In this document: positions 17,347 to 26,150 of the stretch, one piece after another
Numbering within the stretch: position 1 is the first letter of the stretch
Layout: each line of letters starts with the position of its first letter
Assembly (NCBI RefSeq): GCF_900102165.1
Contig: NZ_FNBD01000007.1
Span: forward strand, 124,001-188,000
Origin: Cellulophaga baltica
Lineage (GTDB): Bacteria; Bacteroidota; Bacteroidia; Flavobacteriales; Flavobacteriaceae
Length of the DNA stretch: 64,000 nucleotides
Direction: 5' to 3'
Position numbers and translations under genes: made by a program
Notes under the pieces: model-generated
Databases searched by the model: none
What the model was told of the DNA's origin: nothing
Seen by the model: only the letters and a program-made list of their open reading frames with translations

Positions 17347-18406
17347 ATCTATTTAATTTATTCATACCGCCGTCAACATTTATAAGTGTAGCATTTGGCT
17401 TAAAGGCGCCAATTAATTGTATAGCTTTCTGACTCCTAATCCCTGATTGGCAGATAACATAAATATCTTTTGAATAATTAATAGCTTCTAGCTTACGTTC
17501 TAAAGCTGATAAAGGAATATGTATGGCTTCTTCTAAATGAAATTGTTGGTATTCCGCATCAGTACGGACATCTATTACTTGAAGGTCTTCTTTTTTTAAA
17601 AGTTCAGTTAATTCTTGGGAAGTAATTGCACTCCCGCCTATTTCACAACTAAACTCATAAGAATCTTTCAAATGTATAATAGCGTCGTTTCCTGCTACTT
17701 TCTTGAAATTTATTTTCCGATAGTTTTGAGACAACCCATCAAATAGTAAAAATTTACCTGAGAGCGCTTCACCAATTCCGGTGATAACTTTTACAACCTC
17801 TAAGGCCTGTAAGTTTCCTATAATTCCAGGTACTACTCCTAGAACCCCGTTTTCATTACAATTAGGAATCTCTGCCGGATTTGGCATTGTTGGAAAAATA
17901 CATCTGTATGTTGGTCCGTCTTCAAAATTAAATACACTTACCTGTCCTTCAAAGCTATGTAAAGCGCCATATACAAATGGTTTTTTAAGAATAACACAAG
18001 CATCATTTACTAAATAACGGGTAGGAAAATTATCTGACGCATCTAAAACAACATCATAAGCAGCAATTATAGCCAACGCATTTTCTGTTGAAAGAAAAGT
18101 ATGGTGTGGTATTAAATTGGTTGCTGAATTTTGAGCCTGCAATTTTTTGATAAGAGAACTTACTTTAGATTCCCCTACTTCATTTTCGTAATAACTCACT
18201 TGCCGATGTAAATTAGACAAGCTTACCACATCACTATCTACAATCCCTAAAGTGCCCACACCCATAGCATTTAAATAGGTTAATGCAGGAACACCTAAAC
18301 CACCAGCTCCAATTACTAAAACCTTAGCTTCAGAAAGCTTCTTTTGTGCTTCTAAACCAAATTCTTTTAATTGTGTTTGTCGGGTATAGCGTTCTAAATT
18401 CATCAC
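17333..18406 (-). CDS. moeB: MoeB/ThiF-type adenylyltransferase with C-terminal rhodanese domain
   Basis: This 357-residue protein has an E1-like domain that adenylates the C-terminal Gly-Gly of MoaD. It shows the nucleotide motif GAGGLGVPAL, the NLHRQV segment and DNFPTRYLVND. A rhodanese domain (about 260-357) has an IDVRTDAEY motif and the persulfide cysteine in CQSGIRS. The fusion would let one protein activate and sulfurate MoaD. At the MoeB zinc site only one cysteine of each CxxC pair is kept (TYRC and CEIG), so that site is probably lost. It overlaps tauE by 14 bases and mobA by four. A role with ThiS in thiamine synthesis cannot be excluded. Confidence 0.88.
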   Translation of the reverse strand: MMNLERYTRQTQLKEFGLEAQKKLSEAKVLVIGAGGLGVPALTYLNAMGVGTLGIVDSDVVSLSNLHRQVSYYENEVGESKVSSLIKKLQAQNSATNLIPHHTFLSTENALAIIAAYDVVLDASDNFPTRYLVNDACVILKKPFVYGALHSFEGQVSVFNFEDGPTYRCIFPTMPNPAEIPNCNENGVLGVVPGIIGNLQALEVVKVITGIGEALSGKFLLFDGLSQNYRKINFKKVAGNDAIIHLKDSYEFSCEIGGSAITSQELTELLKKEDLQVIDVRTDAEYQQFHLEEAIHIPLSALERKLEAINYSKDIYVICQSGIRSQKAIQLIGAFKPNATLINVDGGMNKLNRYALR

Positions 18407-18996
18407 TTTGCTACAATTTTTAATGCTTCCTCATATTCTGAGACTGAATTGGCGTTAAGGAGTACCTTTTCATCCGAAGGAAAAACAAGGCTAACATCAT
18501 TGCGAATCAAAAACTTTCGAGGACAACTACCTTCTCCAGAATTCATATAGTCTACCGCGGCCTTTAAACCTTCTGCTTCCCACAATGCACACAGAGGTTC
18601 TGGTAATGGGTTTTCTTTTAAGGCAAAAGACGTGGCTAATTTTGTGGTATCTCTAGCTTGTATGAGTTCTTTTAATGCCTTAACATCTATTAAGGGCAAA
18701 TCACAAGCTAAGACCAACCAAGCTACTTTGGGGTATTTTTTGTGTGCTGATAAGATTCCGTTAAACGGACCTTTAAATTTATTCTCGTCTGTAATTATTT
18801 GAAAATTTTCTGGAATCGTGGCTGCTTGATCTTCTCGTATGCTCAAGAAAGTTGCATCACAAACCTCTTCCAACAATTTATAAATATAATCACGTTGTGG
18901 AATGCCGTGATAAGTAATTAAACCTTTATCTGTTCCCATTCGGGTACTTTTACCTCCAGAAAGCACCAATCCGTAAAGCTTATCTATTGAAGTCAT
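18403..18996 (-). CDS. mobA: Molybdenum cofactor guanylyltransferase MobA
   Basis: MobA adds GMP to the cofactor to make the bis-MGD form used by DMSO-reductase-family enzymes such as nitrate reductase. The product is about 197 residues and opens with the NTP-transferase motif LVLSGGKSTRMGTDKG. It continues with LACDLPLIDVKAL and ends in a short helical tail. The frame is open to 19071, but the ATG at 18996 is chosen because family homology starts there. It overlaps moaC by 17 bases. The start is preceded by GGGAGGGAAGA, which also encodes a conserved Gly-Gly-Lys of MoaC. Confidence 0.9.
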   Translation of the reverse strand: MTSIDKLYGLVLSGGKSTRMGTDKGLITYHGIPQRDYIYKLLEEVCDATFLSIREDQAATIPENFQIITDENKFKGPFNGILSAHKKYPKVAWLVLACDLPLIDVKALKELIQARDTTKLATSFALKENPLPEPLCALWEAEGLKAAVDYMNSGEGSCPRKFLIRNDVSLVFPSDEKVLLNANSVSEYEEALKIVAK

Positions 18997-19453
18997 TCTT
19001 CCCTCCCGTTTTTTTAGCAAGTTGCACATCAGTAATGGTGATATCTTGAGATAATGCTTTACACATATCATAAATAGTTAAGGCACTTACAGAAACTCCT
19101 GTTAGTGCTTCCATCTCTACTCCTGTGCGCTCATTACATTTTACCGTGCACGATATATGTAAACTTGTACCTATTGGCTGAATATCAATAGCTATTTTAG
19201 ATAAGGCTATTTGATGGCAAAGCGGTATTAGATCAGAAGTTCTTTTTACGGCTTGTATCCCGGCAATAACTGCGGTTTGAATAATACTCCCTTTTTTACC
19301 TAAAAAATCTTGAGCAGAAAGTGTGTGGAATACTTCCTGCGGAAAAACGACTTTTCCGGTCGCTATCGCTATTCGTGCTGTAATTTCTTTTTGAGAAACA
19401 TCAACCATAGTTGCGTTTCCTGAATCATCTATATGTGATAATTTGTTTTCCAT
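18980..19453 (-). CDS. moaC: Cyclic pyranopterin monophosphate synthase MoaC
   Basis: MoaC converts the MoaA product 3',8-cyclo-GTP to cyclic pyranopterin monophosphate, the first stable intermediate of the cofactor. The 157 residues match the family in length and order: MVDVSQKEIT, IPLCHQIALSKI, TGVEMEALTGVSVSALTIYDMCK and the C-terminal KKTGGK. The start codon shares one base with the moaA stop, and the 3' end overlaps mobA. The assignment is certain. Confidence 0.96.
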   Translation of the reverse strand: MENKLSHIDDSGNATMVDVSQKEITARIAIATGKVVFPQEVFHTLSAQDFLGKKGSIIQTAVIAGIQAVKRTSDLIPLCHQIALSKIAIDIQPIGTSLHISCTVKCNERTGVEMEALTGVSVSALTIYDMCKALSQDITITDVQLAKKTGGKNDFNR

Positions 19454-20436
19454 TATCCTCCTATTGAAGTCATAGAGTTTGAAAAAACTCCTTTATATTG
19501 TTCTTGTGCTTCAAAACCAGTTTTAGCTCTACTGCCCACTGCTTTTAAAATAGCCTCTTTTACATTTTCTTCTGAATTTTCTGCCCGAAGCGCCGTAATT
19601 AAATTAGCACTTGCTTTAGCATACAAACACGTAATGACATCTCCCGTTGCCGAAATTCTTAAACGATTACAAGACCCACAAAAGGTTCTTGTAAAAGAAG
19701 GAATAACCCCAAAGGTACCCGCAAAACCAGGAATCTTATAATTCATAGATGTAGAAGTTTTTGGCGATTCTAAGAGGTAATAATCTGGATACGCTTCTGC
19801 GATATGAGCCAAAATCTTTTTGTAATCCCAAGTGATGGCGCTAAACTCTTTTGAACCTCCGTTAAACGGCATTTCTTCTAAGTAACGAACACAAACATTA
19901 TAATGTTTCGCTAAATCTAACATCGGAATAATATCATCAATATTTTGCCCTTCTAAGGCAATACAATTAATCCGTACATTAAACCCTTCAGTGATTAAAC
20001 GGATGATATTTTCATAGACAATATCATATTGTTTGCGTCGGGTAATTTTTTCAAAAACATCTTTAGTAATAGCGTCCATGCTTACATTGATATTTTTAAT
20101 TCTCAAGGTTTTTAATTCTGAAATATACGGTGCTATTACGGTGGCATTTGTTGTTATAGAAATATCCTCCAAAGCATCCATTTTAGAAAGTTCTCGAAGC
20201 AAAACCATTAAATCTTTACGAACAAAAGGTTCCCCTCCAGTAATTCTAATTTTGGTGATGCCTTGAGACACTAGAATTCTGCTCAGTGTAATTAATTCCT
20301 CTATAGTAAAAAGTTTATCGTTCTCCGCAAAATTTATTCCTTCAGACGGCATACAGTAATTACAGCGTAAATTGCAACGGTCTGTAACCGCTAAACGCAG
20401 GTAATTAATAGTTCTATTGTGATTGTCTACCAACAT
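19453..20436 (-). CDS. moaA: GTP 3',8-cyclase MoaA
   Basis: MoaA is a radical-SAM enzyme that starts molybdenum-cofactor synthesis by rearranging GTP. The 327-residue protein has the N-terminal [4Fe-4S] motif C21-x3-C25-x2-C28. It has the C-terminal cluster cysteines C253, C256 and C270 (FCGSCNRLRISATGDVITC) and the essential C-terminal Gly-Gly (SIGG). All catalytic features are present. It shares one base with moaC and follows moaD after a 76-base gap that contains no gene. Confidence 0.97.
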   Translation of the reverse strand: MLVDNHNRTINYLRLAVTDRCNLRCNYCMPSEGINFAENDKLFTIEELITLSRILVSQGITKIRITGGEPFVRKDLMVLLRELSKMDALEDISITTNATVIAPYISELKTLRIKNINVSMDAITKDVFEKITRRKQYDIVYENIIRLITEGFNVRINCIALEGQNIDDIIPMLDLAKHYNVCVRYLEEMPFNGGSKEFSAITWDYKKILAHIAEAYPDYYLLESPKTSTSMNYKIPGFAGTFGVIPSFTRTFCGSCNRLRISATGDVITCLYAKASANLITALRAENSEENVKEAILKAVGSRAKTGFEAQEQYKGVFSNSMTSIGG

Positions 20437-20512
20437 AAGCCAAGGATGCTATAAAACACCAACTAATTTAAACGTTAAAAAATAAAATAACCTTACTAAC
20501 ACCGCTAAAAAA

Positions 20513-20755
20513 CTAGCCCCCACTTACTGGTGGTATTATGGCAATTTCATCGGTTGAATGTAACAAAGCATTCTCTTCTGCGTACTCACTATTTATAGCA
20601 ATAGCCAGAGAAGATAGGGTACCAAATTCTGGAAACAAAACAACCAAAACATCCTTTAACTCTTTTACGGTTGAGGGGTGTTTTGGTTGTGCAGGAACTT
20701 CAAATTCAGAAGCTCCAATAATGTCTTTTGCTATCCCGAATAATAAAACTTTCAT
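20513..20755 (-). CDS. moaD: Molybdopterin synthase sulfur carrier subunit MoaD
   Basis: MoaD is a ubiquitin-fold protein that carries sulfur as a C-terminal thiocarboxylate to molybdopterin synthase. The 80-residue product begins with MKVLLFGIAKDIIG and ends in IIPPVSGG, the required Gly-Gly tail. It is the first gene of the operon. Its partner MoaE, the catalytic subunit of molybdopterin synthase, is not next to it, although the two genes are usually adjacent. I see no clear TAnnTTTG element upstream. Confidence 0.93.
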   Translation of the reverse strand: MKVLLFGIAKDIIGASEFEVPAQPKHPSTVKELKDVLVVLFPEFGTLSSLAIAINSEYAEENALLHSTDEIAIIPPVSGG

Positions 20756-20828
20756 TATAATACTTTTGAAGCAGAAAGTTACGGATAATCACTCGCAATA
20801 AAAATCCTAAGCTGTTATATTTTTGAGA

Positions 20829-21641
20829 TTACTTACGGGTAACGTAGATAGCAGATTCTGGCTTAGCATAATAGCCATTTTCCATTCCTTTTTCAGAAAG
20901 GGTCGCATTTTCAAAAACTACCGTTTTAGCAACATCCATAATCTTATTTCCTTCGGCTTTATGCCAAGAGATAGATTTTGGTAATTTTAATCCTGAAACC
21001 TCGGTCCAATCATTATAATTAATCCAACTAATTTTATCAGATTTCTCTCCTGTCCTATAGGTAACGGTATACCCTAACCAAGCCATTTGATTTGTTGTTG
21101 GGTCATAATGCAAATAGTAATTATCTTTTGGAGAGGTGCCTACGCCTTGATCAAAGCTTACTTTTATTCCAGGATAAGAAACACCGTCTACTTCCAATGT
21201 TTCTGTTTCAGAATAATTAATTCCTTTATCTGCTAATACAAATGGCATCGCATAGAAATAAAAATATAAGTTTTTATAAAAAACAGCGTCACCTTTAAAA
21301 TTATTTTCAGGATCTAAGACCCACGTTTTATCACCTTCATTACCCCTTTCTACTTCCTCCGAAACTACCTTTTCATTTCTAGTATGTAAATCAATGGTAT
21401 AGTGTTCAAATCCTTTATCATTTGGTTTAACAAAAGTTAAGGTCTTTTGAGCTCTCCATGTAGCAATACCGCCATGTGCCTCTAAAACTTTCATGAAATC
21501 TTCTGGATACTCCTCCTTACTTTCTGTTGAAGAAACTTCTTCTATAGTTTCTTTTACCGGTTCAGAAATTTGCTCTTTCTTTTTTGAGTCTTTACACGAA
21601 AAAAGGAGCGTTACAACTAACGAAATAAGTACTAAGCGCAT
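20829..21641 (-). CDS. DUF6503-family lipoprotein
   Basis: This lipoprotein of about 270 residues begins MRLVLISLVV and has a lipobox ending at Cys16 (LFSC). The mature part starts with a charged Lys/Glu/Ser stretch, then a domain with 'EDFMKVLEAHGGIATWRAQKTL'. That segment matches the DUF6503 family of Bacteroidota envelope proteins, probably a LolA/outer-membrane-lipoprotein-like beta fold. The frame is open to an ATG at 21692, but the signal peptide only works from 21641. Its function is unknown. It is on the same strand as the cofactor operon but 73 bases away, and it need not belong to it. Confidence 0.8.
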   Translation of the reverse strand: MRLVLISLVVTLLFSCKDSKKKEQISEPVKETIEEVSSTESKEEYPEDFMKVLEAHGGIATWRAQKTLTFVKPNDKGFEHYTIDLHTRNEKVVSEEVERGNEGDKTWVLDPENNFKGDAVFYKNLYFYFYAMPFVLADKGINYSETETLEVDGVSYPGIKVSFDQGVGTSPKDNYYLHYDPTTNQMAWLGYTVTYRTGEKSDKISWINYNDWTEVSGLKLPKSISWHKAEGNKIMDVAKTVVFENATLSEKGMENGYYAKPESAIYVTRK

Positions 21642-21774
21642 ATTATGTATTTTATGGATTGAACTGCTGAGTCGGTAAAAACATATGTTCATTACAAGTG
21701 TTGCCGAAAATAATAGCTTTAATTTACCGCAAATTAACTTAATACATTTTAAGGTCGATATATTAAGATTAGTT

Positions 21775-21782
21775 TATTTTTG
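21775..21782 (+). promoter_or_regulatory. -7 promoter element of the SpoU methyltransferase gene
   Basis: TATTTTTG (TAnnTTTG) ends six bases before the ATG at 21788, implying an extremely short leader. Confidence 0.65.
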
Positions 21783-21787
21783 CAGTA

Positions 21788-22597
21788 ATGAATTCAACCA
21801 AACATATTAGCAGTCTTCAAAATGCGCTCATTAAAAATGTTTTAGTCTTAAAAGACAAATCAAGAGAGCGTAAAAAAACAGGGAGCTTTTTATTAGAAGG
21901 CATACGCGAATTTGAATTAGCACTTAAAGGTAATTATAGCATTGAAACTATATTTTATGCCGAAGATTTATTTTCGGAAACTAAAATTGAAGCTTTAATA
22001 GCATCTTTGAGTCCACAACCAGAACTCATTAGTGTTTCTAAAGAAGTATATCAAAAAATTGCCTACCGTGAAACCACAGAAGGAATTATTGCCATCGCTA
22101 AAGCTAAAGTTCATCAATTAAGTGAATTAAAATTTAAAAATAAAAATCCCTTAATTCTAATTGCAGAAGCACCAGAAAAACCTGGTAATATTGGCGCTCT
22201 ATTAAGGACTGCAGACGCTGCAAACCTTGATGCTGTAATTATTGCAAATCCAAAAACCGACTTATACAATCCTAATATTATACGGTCAAGTGTAGGTTGT
22301 GTTTTTACAAATGCTATTGCCATGGGCAACACCACGGAAATTATTGCGTTTTTAAAACAGAATAACATTAATATTTTCTGTGCTGCATTAACTGCATCAA
22401 AAGTATATACCCATGTTAGTTACAAAACTTCTGCTGCCATCGTGGTTGGTACGGAAGCAACAGGACTATCTAATGAATGGCTAGAAAATGCTACGCAGAA
22501 CATCATTATTCCTATGGAAGGAGAAATAGACTCTATGAATGTTTCTGTTTCTGCGGCTATCGTAATTTTTGAAGCCAAAAGGCAACGAAGTTTGTAA
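21788..22597 (+). CDS. TrmH/SpoU-family RNA 2'-O-methyltransferase
   Basis: This 269-residue SPOUT-class enzyme methylates a ribose 2'-OH in rRNA or tRNA using S-adenosylmethionine. The N-terminal substrate-binding part has SSLQNALIKNVLVLKDKSRERKK-type homology. The C-terminal trefoil-knot domain shows three SpoU motifs: EAPEKPGNIGALLRTADA, NIIRSSVGCVF and, at the end, IPMEGEIDSMNVSVSAAIV. The RNA target cannot be told from sequence; relatives include RlmB and TsnR-like enzymes. A perfect -7 element is five bases from the ATG. The Ste24-like protease gene follows after 28 bases. Confidence 0.92.
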   Translation: MNSTKHISSLQNALIKNVLVLKDKSRERKKTGSFLLEGIREFELALKGNYSIETIFYAEDLFSETKIEALIASLSPQPELISVSKEVYQKIAYRETTEGIIAIAKAKVHQLSELKFKNKNPLILIAEAPEKPGNIGALLRTADAANLDAVIIANPKTDLYNPNIIRSSVGCVFTNAIAMGNTTEIIAFLKQNNINIFCAALTASKVYTHVSYKTSAAIVVGTEATGLSNEWLENATQNIIIPMEGEIDSMNVSVSAAIVIFEAKRQRSL

Positions 22598-22625
22598 AAA
22601 CCAACGCTAACAACCAACATACAAA

Positions 22626-23858
22626 ATGACATCCGACGTATTATTTTACCTCATCATTGCCATTGTAAGTCTTCAATTTATACTTGAAACCTCATTAGAT
22701 TTTTTAAATGCTAAGCGTTACAAAGATCCTATTCCTGAAGAATTACATGATGTTTTTGATACCGAAGAATACCAAAAATCTCAAGACTACAAAGAAACTA
22801 ATTATAAATTTGGACTAATAACTTCTAGTTTTTCGTTAGTACTAACCTTATCGTTTTTAATTTTTGGCGGTTTTAAGTATTTAGATACCATAGCAAGATC
22901 TTTCTCTGACAACACAATTGTTATTGCTCTAATCTTTTTTGGAATTATAATGATAGGGAGTGATCTTATCACCACACCGTTTAGTTACTATTCTACGTTT
23001 GTTATTGAGGAGAAATTTGGATTTAACAAATCTACCCTTAAATTATTTATTCTTGACAAATTAAAAGGATGGGCAATGACCATTGTTATAGGAGGAATAG
23101 TCATCGCTCTGTTTATTTCATTTTACAATTGGGCAGGTACAAATTTCTGGATCTATGCTTGGGGCTTTATGGCCGTATTTGCGCTAGTCATGAATCTTTT
23201 TTACAGTAAATTAATTGTACCCTTATTTAACAAACAAACGCCTTTAGAGGAAGGTTCCTTAAAAACTAAGATTGAAACCTACGCACAGAAAGTAGGTTTT
23301 GAACTCAAAAATATATTTGTGATTGATGGCTCCAAAAGATCTACAAAAGCGAATGCTTACTTCTCTGGTTTTGGCAGGGAAAAAAGAGTAACTTTATATG
23401 ACACCTTAATTAACGATTTAAATGAAGACGAGATTGTGGCTGTTTTAGCCCATGAAGTAGGCCATTACAAACGCAAACATATTATCTTTAACTTAATTAG
23501 CAGTATCTTATTAACAGGATTTACGCTATTTGTACTATCCTTTTTTGTGAACACACCCGAAGTTTCTTTAGCTATTGGCGTGAGTGTTCCTAGTTTTCAT
23601 GCTGCATTAATTGGTTTCGGAATTTTATACAGTCCTATTTCAGAAATTACTGGTTTGGTGATGAATATTCTATCTAGGAAATTTGAATACCAAGCAGATG
23701 ATTTTGCGAAAAATACATTTTCGGCTACTCCATTAATCACCTCTTTAAAAAAATTATCAAAAAATAGTTTAAGTAATCTCACCCCCCACCCTGCTTATGT
23801 TTTTATGCATTATTCACATCCACCATTAATAGCCCGAATTAAAAACCTAAAGGCATAA
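22626..23858 (+). CDS. Ste24/CAAX-prenyl-protease-type M48 membrane metallopeptidase
   Basis: This 410-residue polytopic membrane protein has about seven hydrophobic helices and the M48A zinc site H276-E-V-G-H280 in LAHEVGHYKRKH. A downstream EYQADDFAKN segment provides the third ligand. The layout matches eukaryotic Ste24p and its bacterial homologues, which cut within or near the membrane. Prenylated substrates are not expected in bacteria, so the role is probably membrane protein quality control. It follows the methyltransferase closely and may share its promoter. It is the second M48 peptidase in the window, but of a different subfamily from the one at 7406-8173. Confidence 0.93.
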   Translation: MTSDVLFYLIIAIVSLQFILETSLDFLNAKRYKDPIPEELHDVFDTEEYQKSQDYKETNYKFGLITSSFSLVLTLSFLIFGGFKYLDTIARSFSDNTIVIALIFFGIIMIGSDLITTPFSYYSTFVIEEKFGFNKSTLKLFILDKLKGWAMTIVIGGIVIALFISFYNWAGTNFWIYAWGFMAVFALVMNLFYSKLIVPLFNKQTPLEEGSLKTKIETYAQKVGFELKNIFVIDGSKRSTKANAYFSGFGREKRVTLYDTLINDLNEDEIVAVLAHEVGHYKRKHIIFNLISSILLTGFTLFVLSFFVNTPEVSLAIGVSVPSFHAALIGFGILYSPISEITGLVMNILSRKFEYQADDFAKNTFSATPLITSLKKLSKNSLSNLTPHPAYVFMHYSHPPLIARIKNLKA

Positions 23859-23899
23859 TTTTTGTAGGATAGTTAAACGGATTGTATTAAATTTAAGAG

Positions 23900-26107
23900 A
23901 TGATGACAGAAGCTGATATAGAAAAAGAAAATAAACAGATTGCGAAGCAGTACAAGGAATTGCTCCGTATCAGTTATCAAACGCTTACCGATGAAGATAA
24001 AAAACTTATAAGGACGGCATTTGACACTGCTGTTGACGCCCATAAAGATCAGCGTAGAAAATCTGGCGAAGCTTATATCTTTCATCCTATTGCTGTGGCT
24101 AAAATTGTAGCTTCTGAAATTGGTTTAGACGCTGTTTCAATTGCTTCTGCGCTACTACATGATGTGGTAGAAGATACAGAATACACTTTGGATGATATTG
24201 AACGTATGTTCGGAGAAAGTGTTGCTCGTATTGTAGACGGACTTACTAAAATTGCTCACCTGAAAAAAGATATGAACATATCTCAGCAGGCAGAAAATTT
24301 TAGAAAGATGTTATTAACGCTTAATGATGACATCCGTGTAATCATTATTAAAATTGCAGACCGGTACCACAATATGCTTACGATGGATTCGATGCCAGAG
24401 TATAAGCAAGTAAAAATAGCTTCAGAAACACTCTATATCTACGCCCCATTAGCACATAGAATTGGGCTCTATAATATTAAAACGGAGCTCGAAGACTTAA
24501 GTTTAAAGTATACGGAGCCTGAAGTTTACAATGATATCCTTGGCAAAATTGAAGAAACCAAGGAAGAGCAAAAACAATATATTGAAGATTTCTCTGGCGT
24601 TATTAGTGATTCTTTAGACAAAGAAGGACTGAACTACACCATTAAAGGAAGAATGAAATCTATTTATTCGATCCGTAAGAAGATGGTTGCGCAAAGCGTT
24701 ACCTTCGATGAAATCTATGACAAATTTGCGATTCGGATTATCTATAAATCAGACAAACCGAATGAAAAGTTTTTAGCATGGAAAATTTATTCTATTGTAA
24801 CAGATCACTTTACACCAAATCCTGTGCGCTTAAGAGATTGGATTTCATCGCCTAAATCTACGGGATATGAAGCCTTGCACATCACGGTAATGGGTCCTAT
24901 GGGTAAATGGGTAGAAGTACAAATTAGAAGTGAACGCATGCATGAAATTGCAGAAAAAGGGTATGCTGCACACTATAAATACAAGCATGGCAATCAAAAA
25001 GAAATAGGTATTGAAGATTGGCTTAATAAGCTACAAGAAGCATTAGAAAATGCAAATACGAATGCTGTAGATTTTGTAGAAGAATTTAAGTTAAATTTAT
25101 ATTCAAAAGAAATTTTTGTATTTACCCCTAAGGGAGAGTTAAAATCGCTCCCTAAAAACTCAACACCTCTAGATTTTGCATTTAATATTCATACAGAGGT
25201 AGGTATGCACACCCGTGGTGCAAAGGTTAATGGCAAATTAGTACCTTTAAACACCACATTAAACAGTGGTGATCAAGTAGAAATAATTACTTCAGAAAAT
25301 GCACATCCTAATCAAAGTTGGCTAGATTACGCTACAACAGCACGTGCTAGAGCTAAAATAAAATCTACGCTACGCGAGGAAAAAAAGAGTGTAGCCTTAG
25401 AGGGTAAAGAAATTTTACGAAGAAAATTAAAGTCACAAAAAATTAATTTCTCTGAAGACACCATTAATAAAATGGTCTTATACTTTAAGCTTAAAACAAG
25501 CTTAGATTTATTTTACAGAGTAGGTATTGGCGCCATAGACAATCAGAAGATAAAAGAATATAGTGCCTCTGATAGTAATGCATTTATTAACTTTTTTAAG
25601 AATAGAATTCGTAGGCCACAGACTTTAGAAGATGTAGATAAAGACGAGATTACTTCTAAATATGATTTACTTGTTTTTGGCAAAGAAGAAGAGAAATTGC
25701 CGTACAAAATGTCTCCTTGCTGTAATCCTATTCCAGGAGATGATGTGTTTGGATTTCTAAGTATTAATGAAGGTATTAAGGTACATGCAAAAACATGTCC
25801 TAATGCCATATCACTTCAGTCTAACTATGCATACCGAATCATAAGTGCAAAATGGATAGATTCTAGTCAACAAGAATTTACCGCAGAAATTAACCTTACA
25901 GGTATTGATAATTTAGGCCTAGTGAGCAGCATTACAGAGGTTATTTCTGGGAATATGCACGTGAACATGCGCAACATAAATTTCAGCACAGATGGCGGTA
26001 CGTTTAAAGGAAAAATAACGGTAGTGGTTAAGAATAATGAAATATTAAAAAAACTTATCAACAATTTAAAGGGCATTAACGGTATAGACAAAGTAACTAG
26101 AATTTAA
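23900..26107 (+). CDS. Bifunctional (p)ppGpp synthetase/hydrolase, Rel/SpoT type
   Basis: This 735-residue stringent-response enzyme both makes and degrades (p)ppGpp. Domains in order are an HD hydrolase (about 45-200, with H87-D88 in LLHDVVEDTEYT), a RelA/SpoT synthetase (about 250-365, with RIIYKSD and STGYEALHITV), a TGS domain (about 405-465, VFTPKGELKSLPKNSTPLDFAF), a helical and zinc-finger-like region containing SPCCNP, and a C-terminal ACT domain (about 660-735). The HD motif is intact, so hydrolysis should be functional. Two adjacent ATGs (23900 and 23903) are possible starts. The Fur-family gene lies 43 bases downstream with its own promoter. Confidence 0.96.
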   Translation: MMTEADIEKENKQIAKQYKELLRISYQTLTDEDKKLIRTAFDTAVDAHKDQRRKSGEAYIFHPIAVAKIVASEIGLDAVSIASALLHDVVEDTEYTLDDIERMFGESVARIVDGLTKIAHLKKDMNISQQAENFRKMLLTLNDDIRVIIIKIADRYHNMLTMDSMPEYKQVKIASETLYIYAPLAHRIGLYNIKTELEDLSLKYTEPEVYNDILGKIEETKEEQKQYIEDFSGVISDSLDKEGLNYTIKGRMKSIYSIRKKMVAQSVTFDEIYDKFAIRIIYKSDKPNEKFLAWKIYSIVTDHFTPNPVRLRDWISSPKSTGYEALHITVMGPMGKWVEVQIRSERMHEIAEKGYAAHYKYKHGNQKEIGIEDWLNKLQEALENANTNAVDFVEEFKLNLYSKEIFVFTPKGELKSLPKNSTPLDFAFNIHTEVGMHTRGAKVNGKLVPLNTTLNSGDQVEIITSENAHPNQSWLDYATTARARAKIKSTLREEKKSVALEGKEILRRKLKSQKINFSEDTINKMVLYFKLKTSLDLFYRVGIGAIDNQKIKEYSASDSNAFINFFKNRIRRPQTLEDVDKDEITSKYDLLVFGKEEEKLPYKMSPCCNPIPGDDVFGFLSINEGIKVHAKTCPNAISLQSNYAYRIISAKWIDSSQQEFTAEINLTGIDNLGLVSSITEVISGNMHVNMRNINFSTDGGTFKGKITVVVKNNEILKKLINNLKGINGIDKVTRI

Positions 26108-26117
26108 ATTTTAGCTG

Positions 26118-26125
26118 TACATTTG
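26118..26125 (+). promoter_or_regulatory. -7 promoter element of the Fur-family gene
   Basis: TACATTTG (TAnnTTTG) lies 25 bases upstream of the ATG at 26151, in the gap after rel. Confidence 0.6.
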
Positions 26126-26150
26126 CAACCTGAATGATGCAAAAGTTCTT

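Noticed and set aside
18997-19071. Upstream extension of mobA to an ATG at 19071
   Set aside because: The extra 25 residues lie inside moaC and match no MobA N-terminus; the homology begins at the ATG at 18996.
20437-20512. Possible hidden moaE between moaD and moaA
   Set aside because: The gap is only 76 bases and moaE needs about 420. None of the predicted proteins in the operon shows MoaE features.
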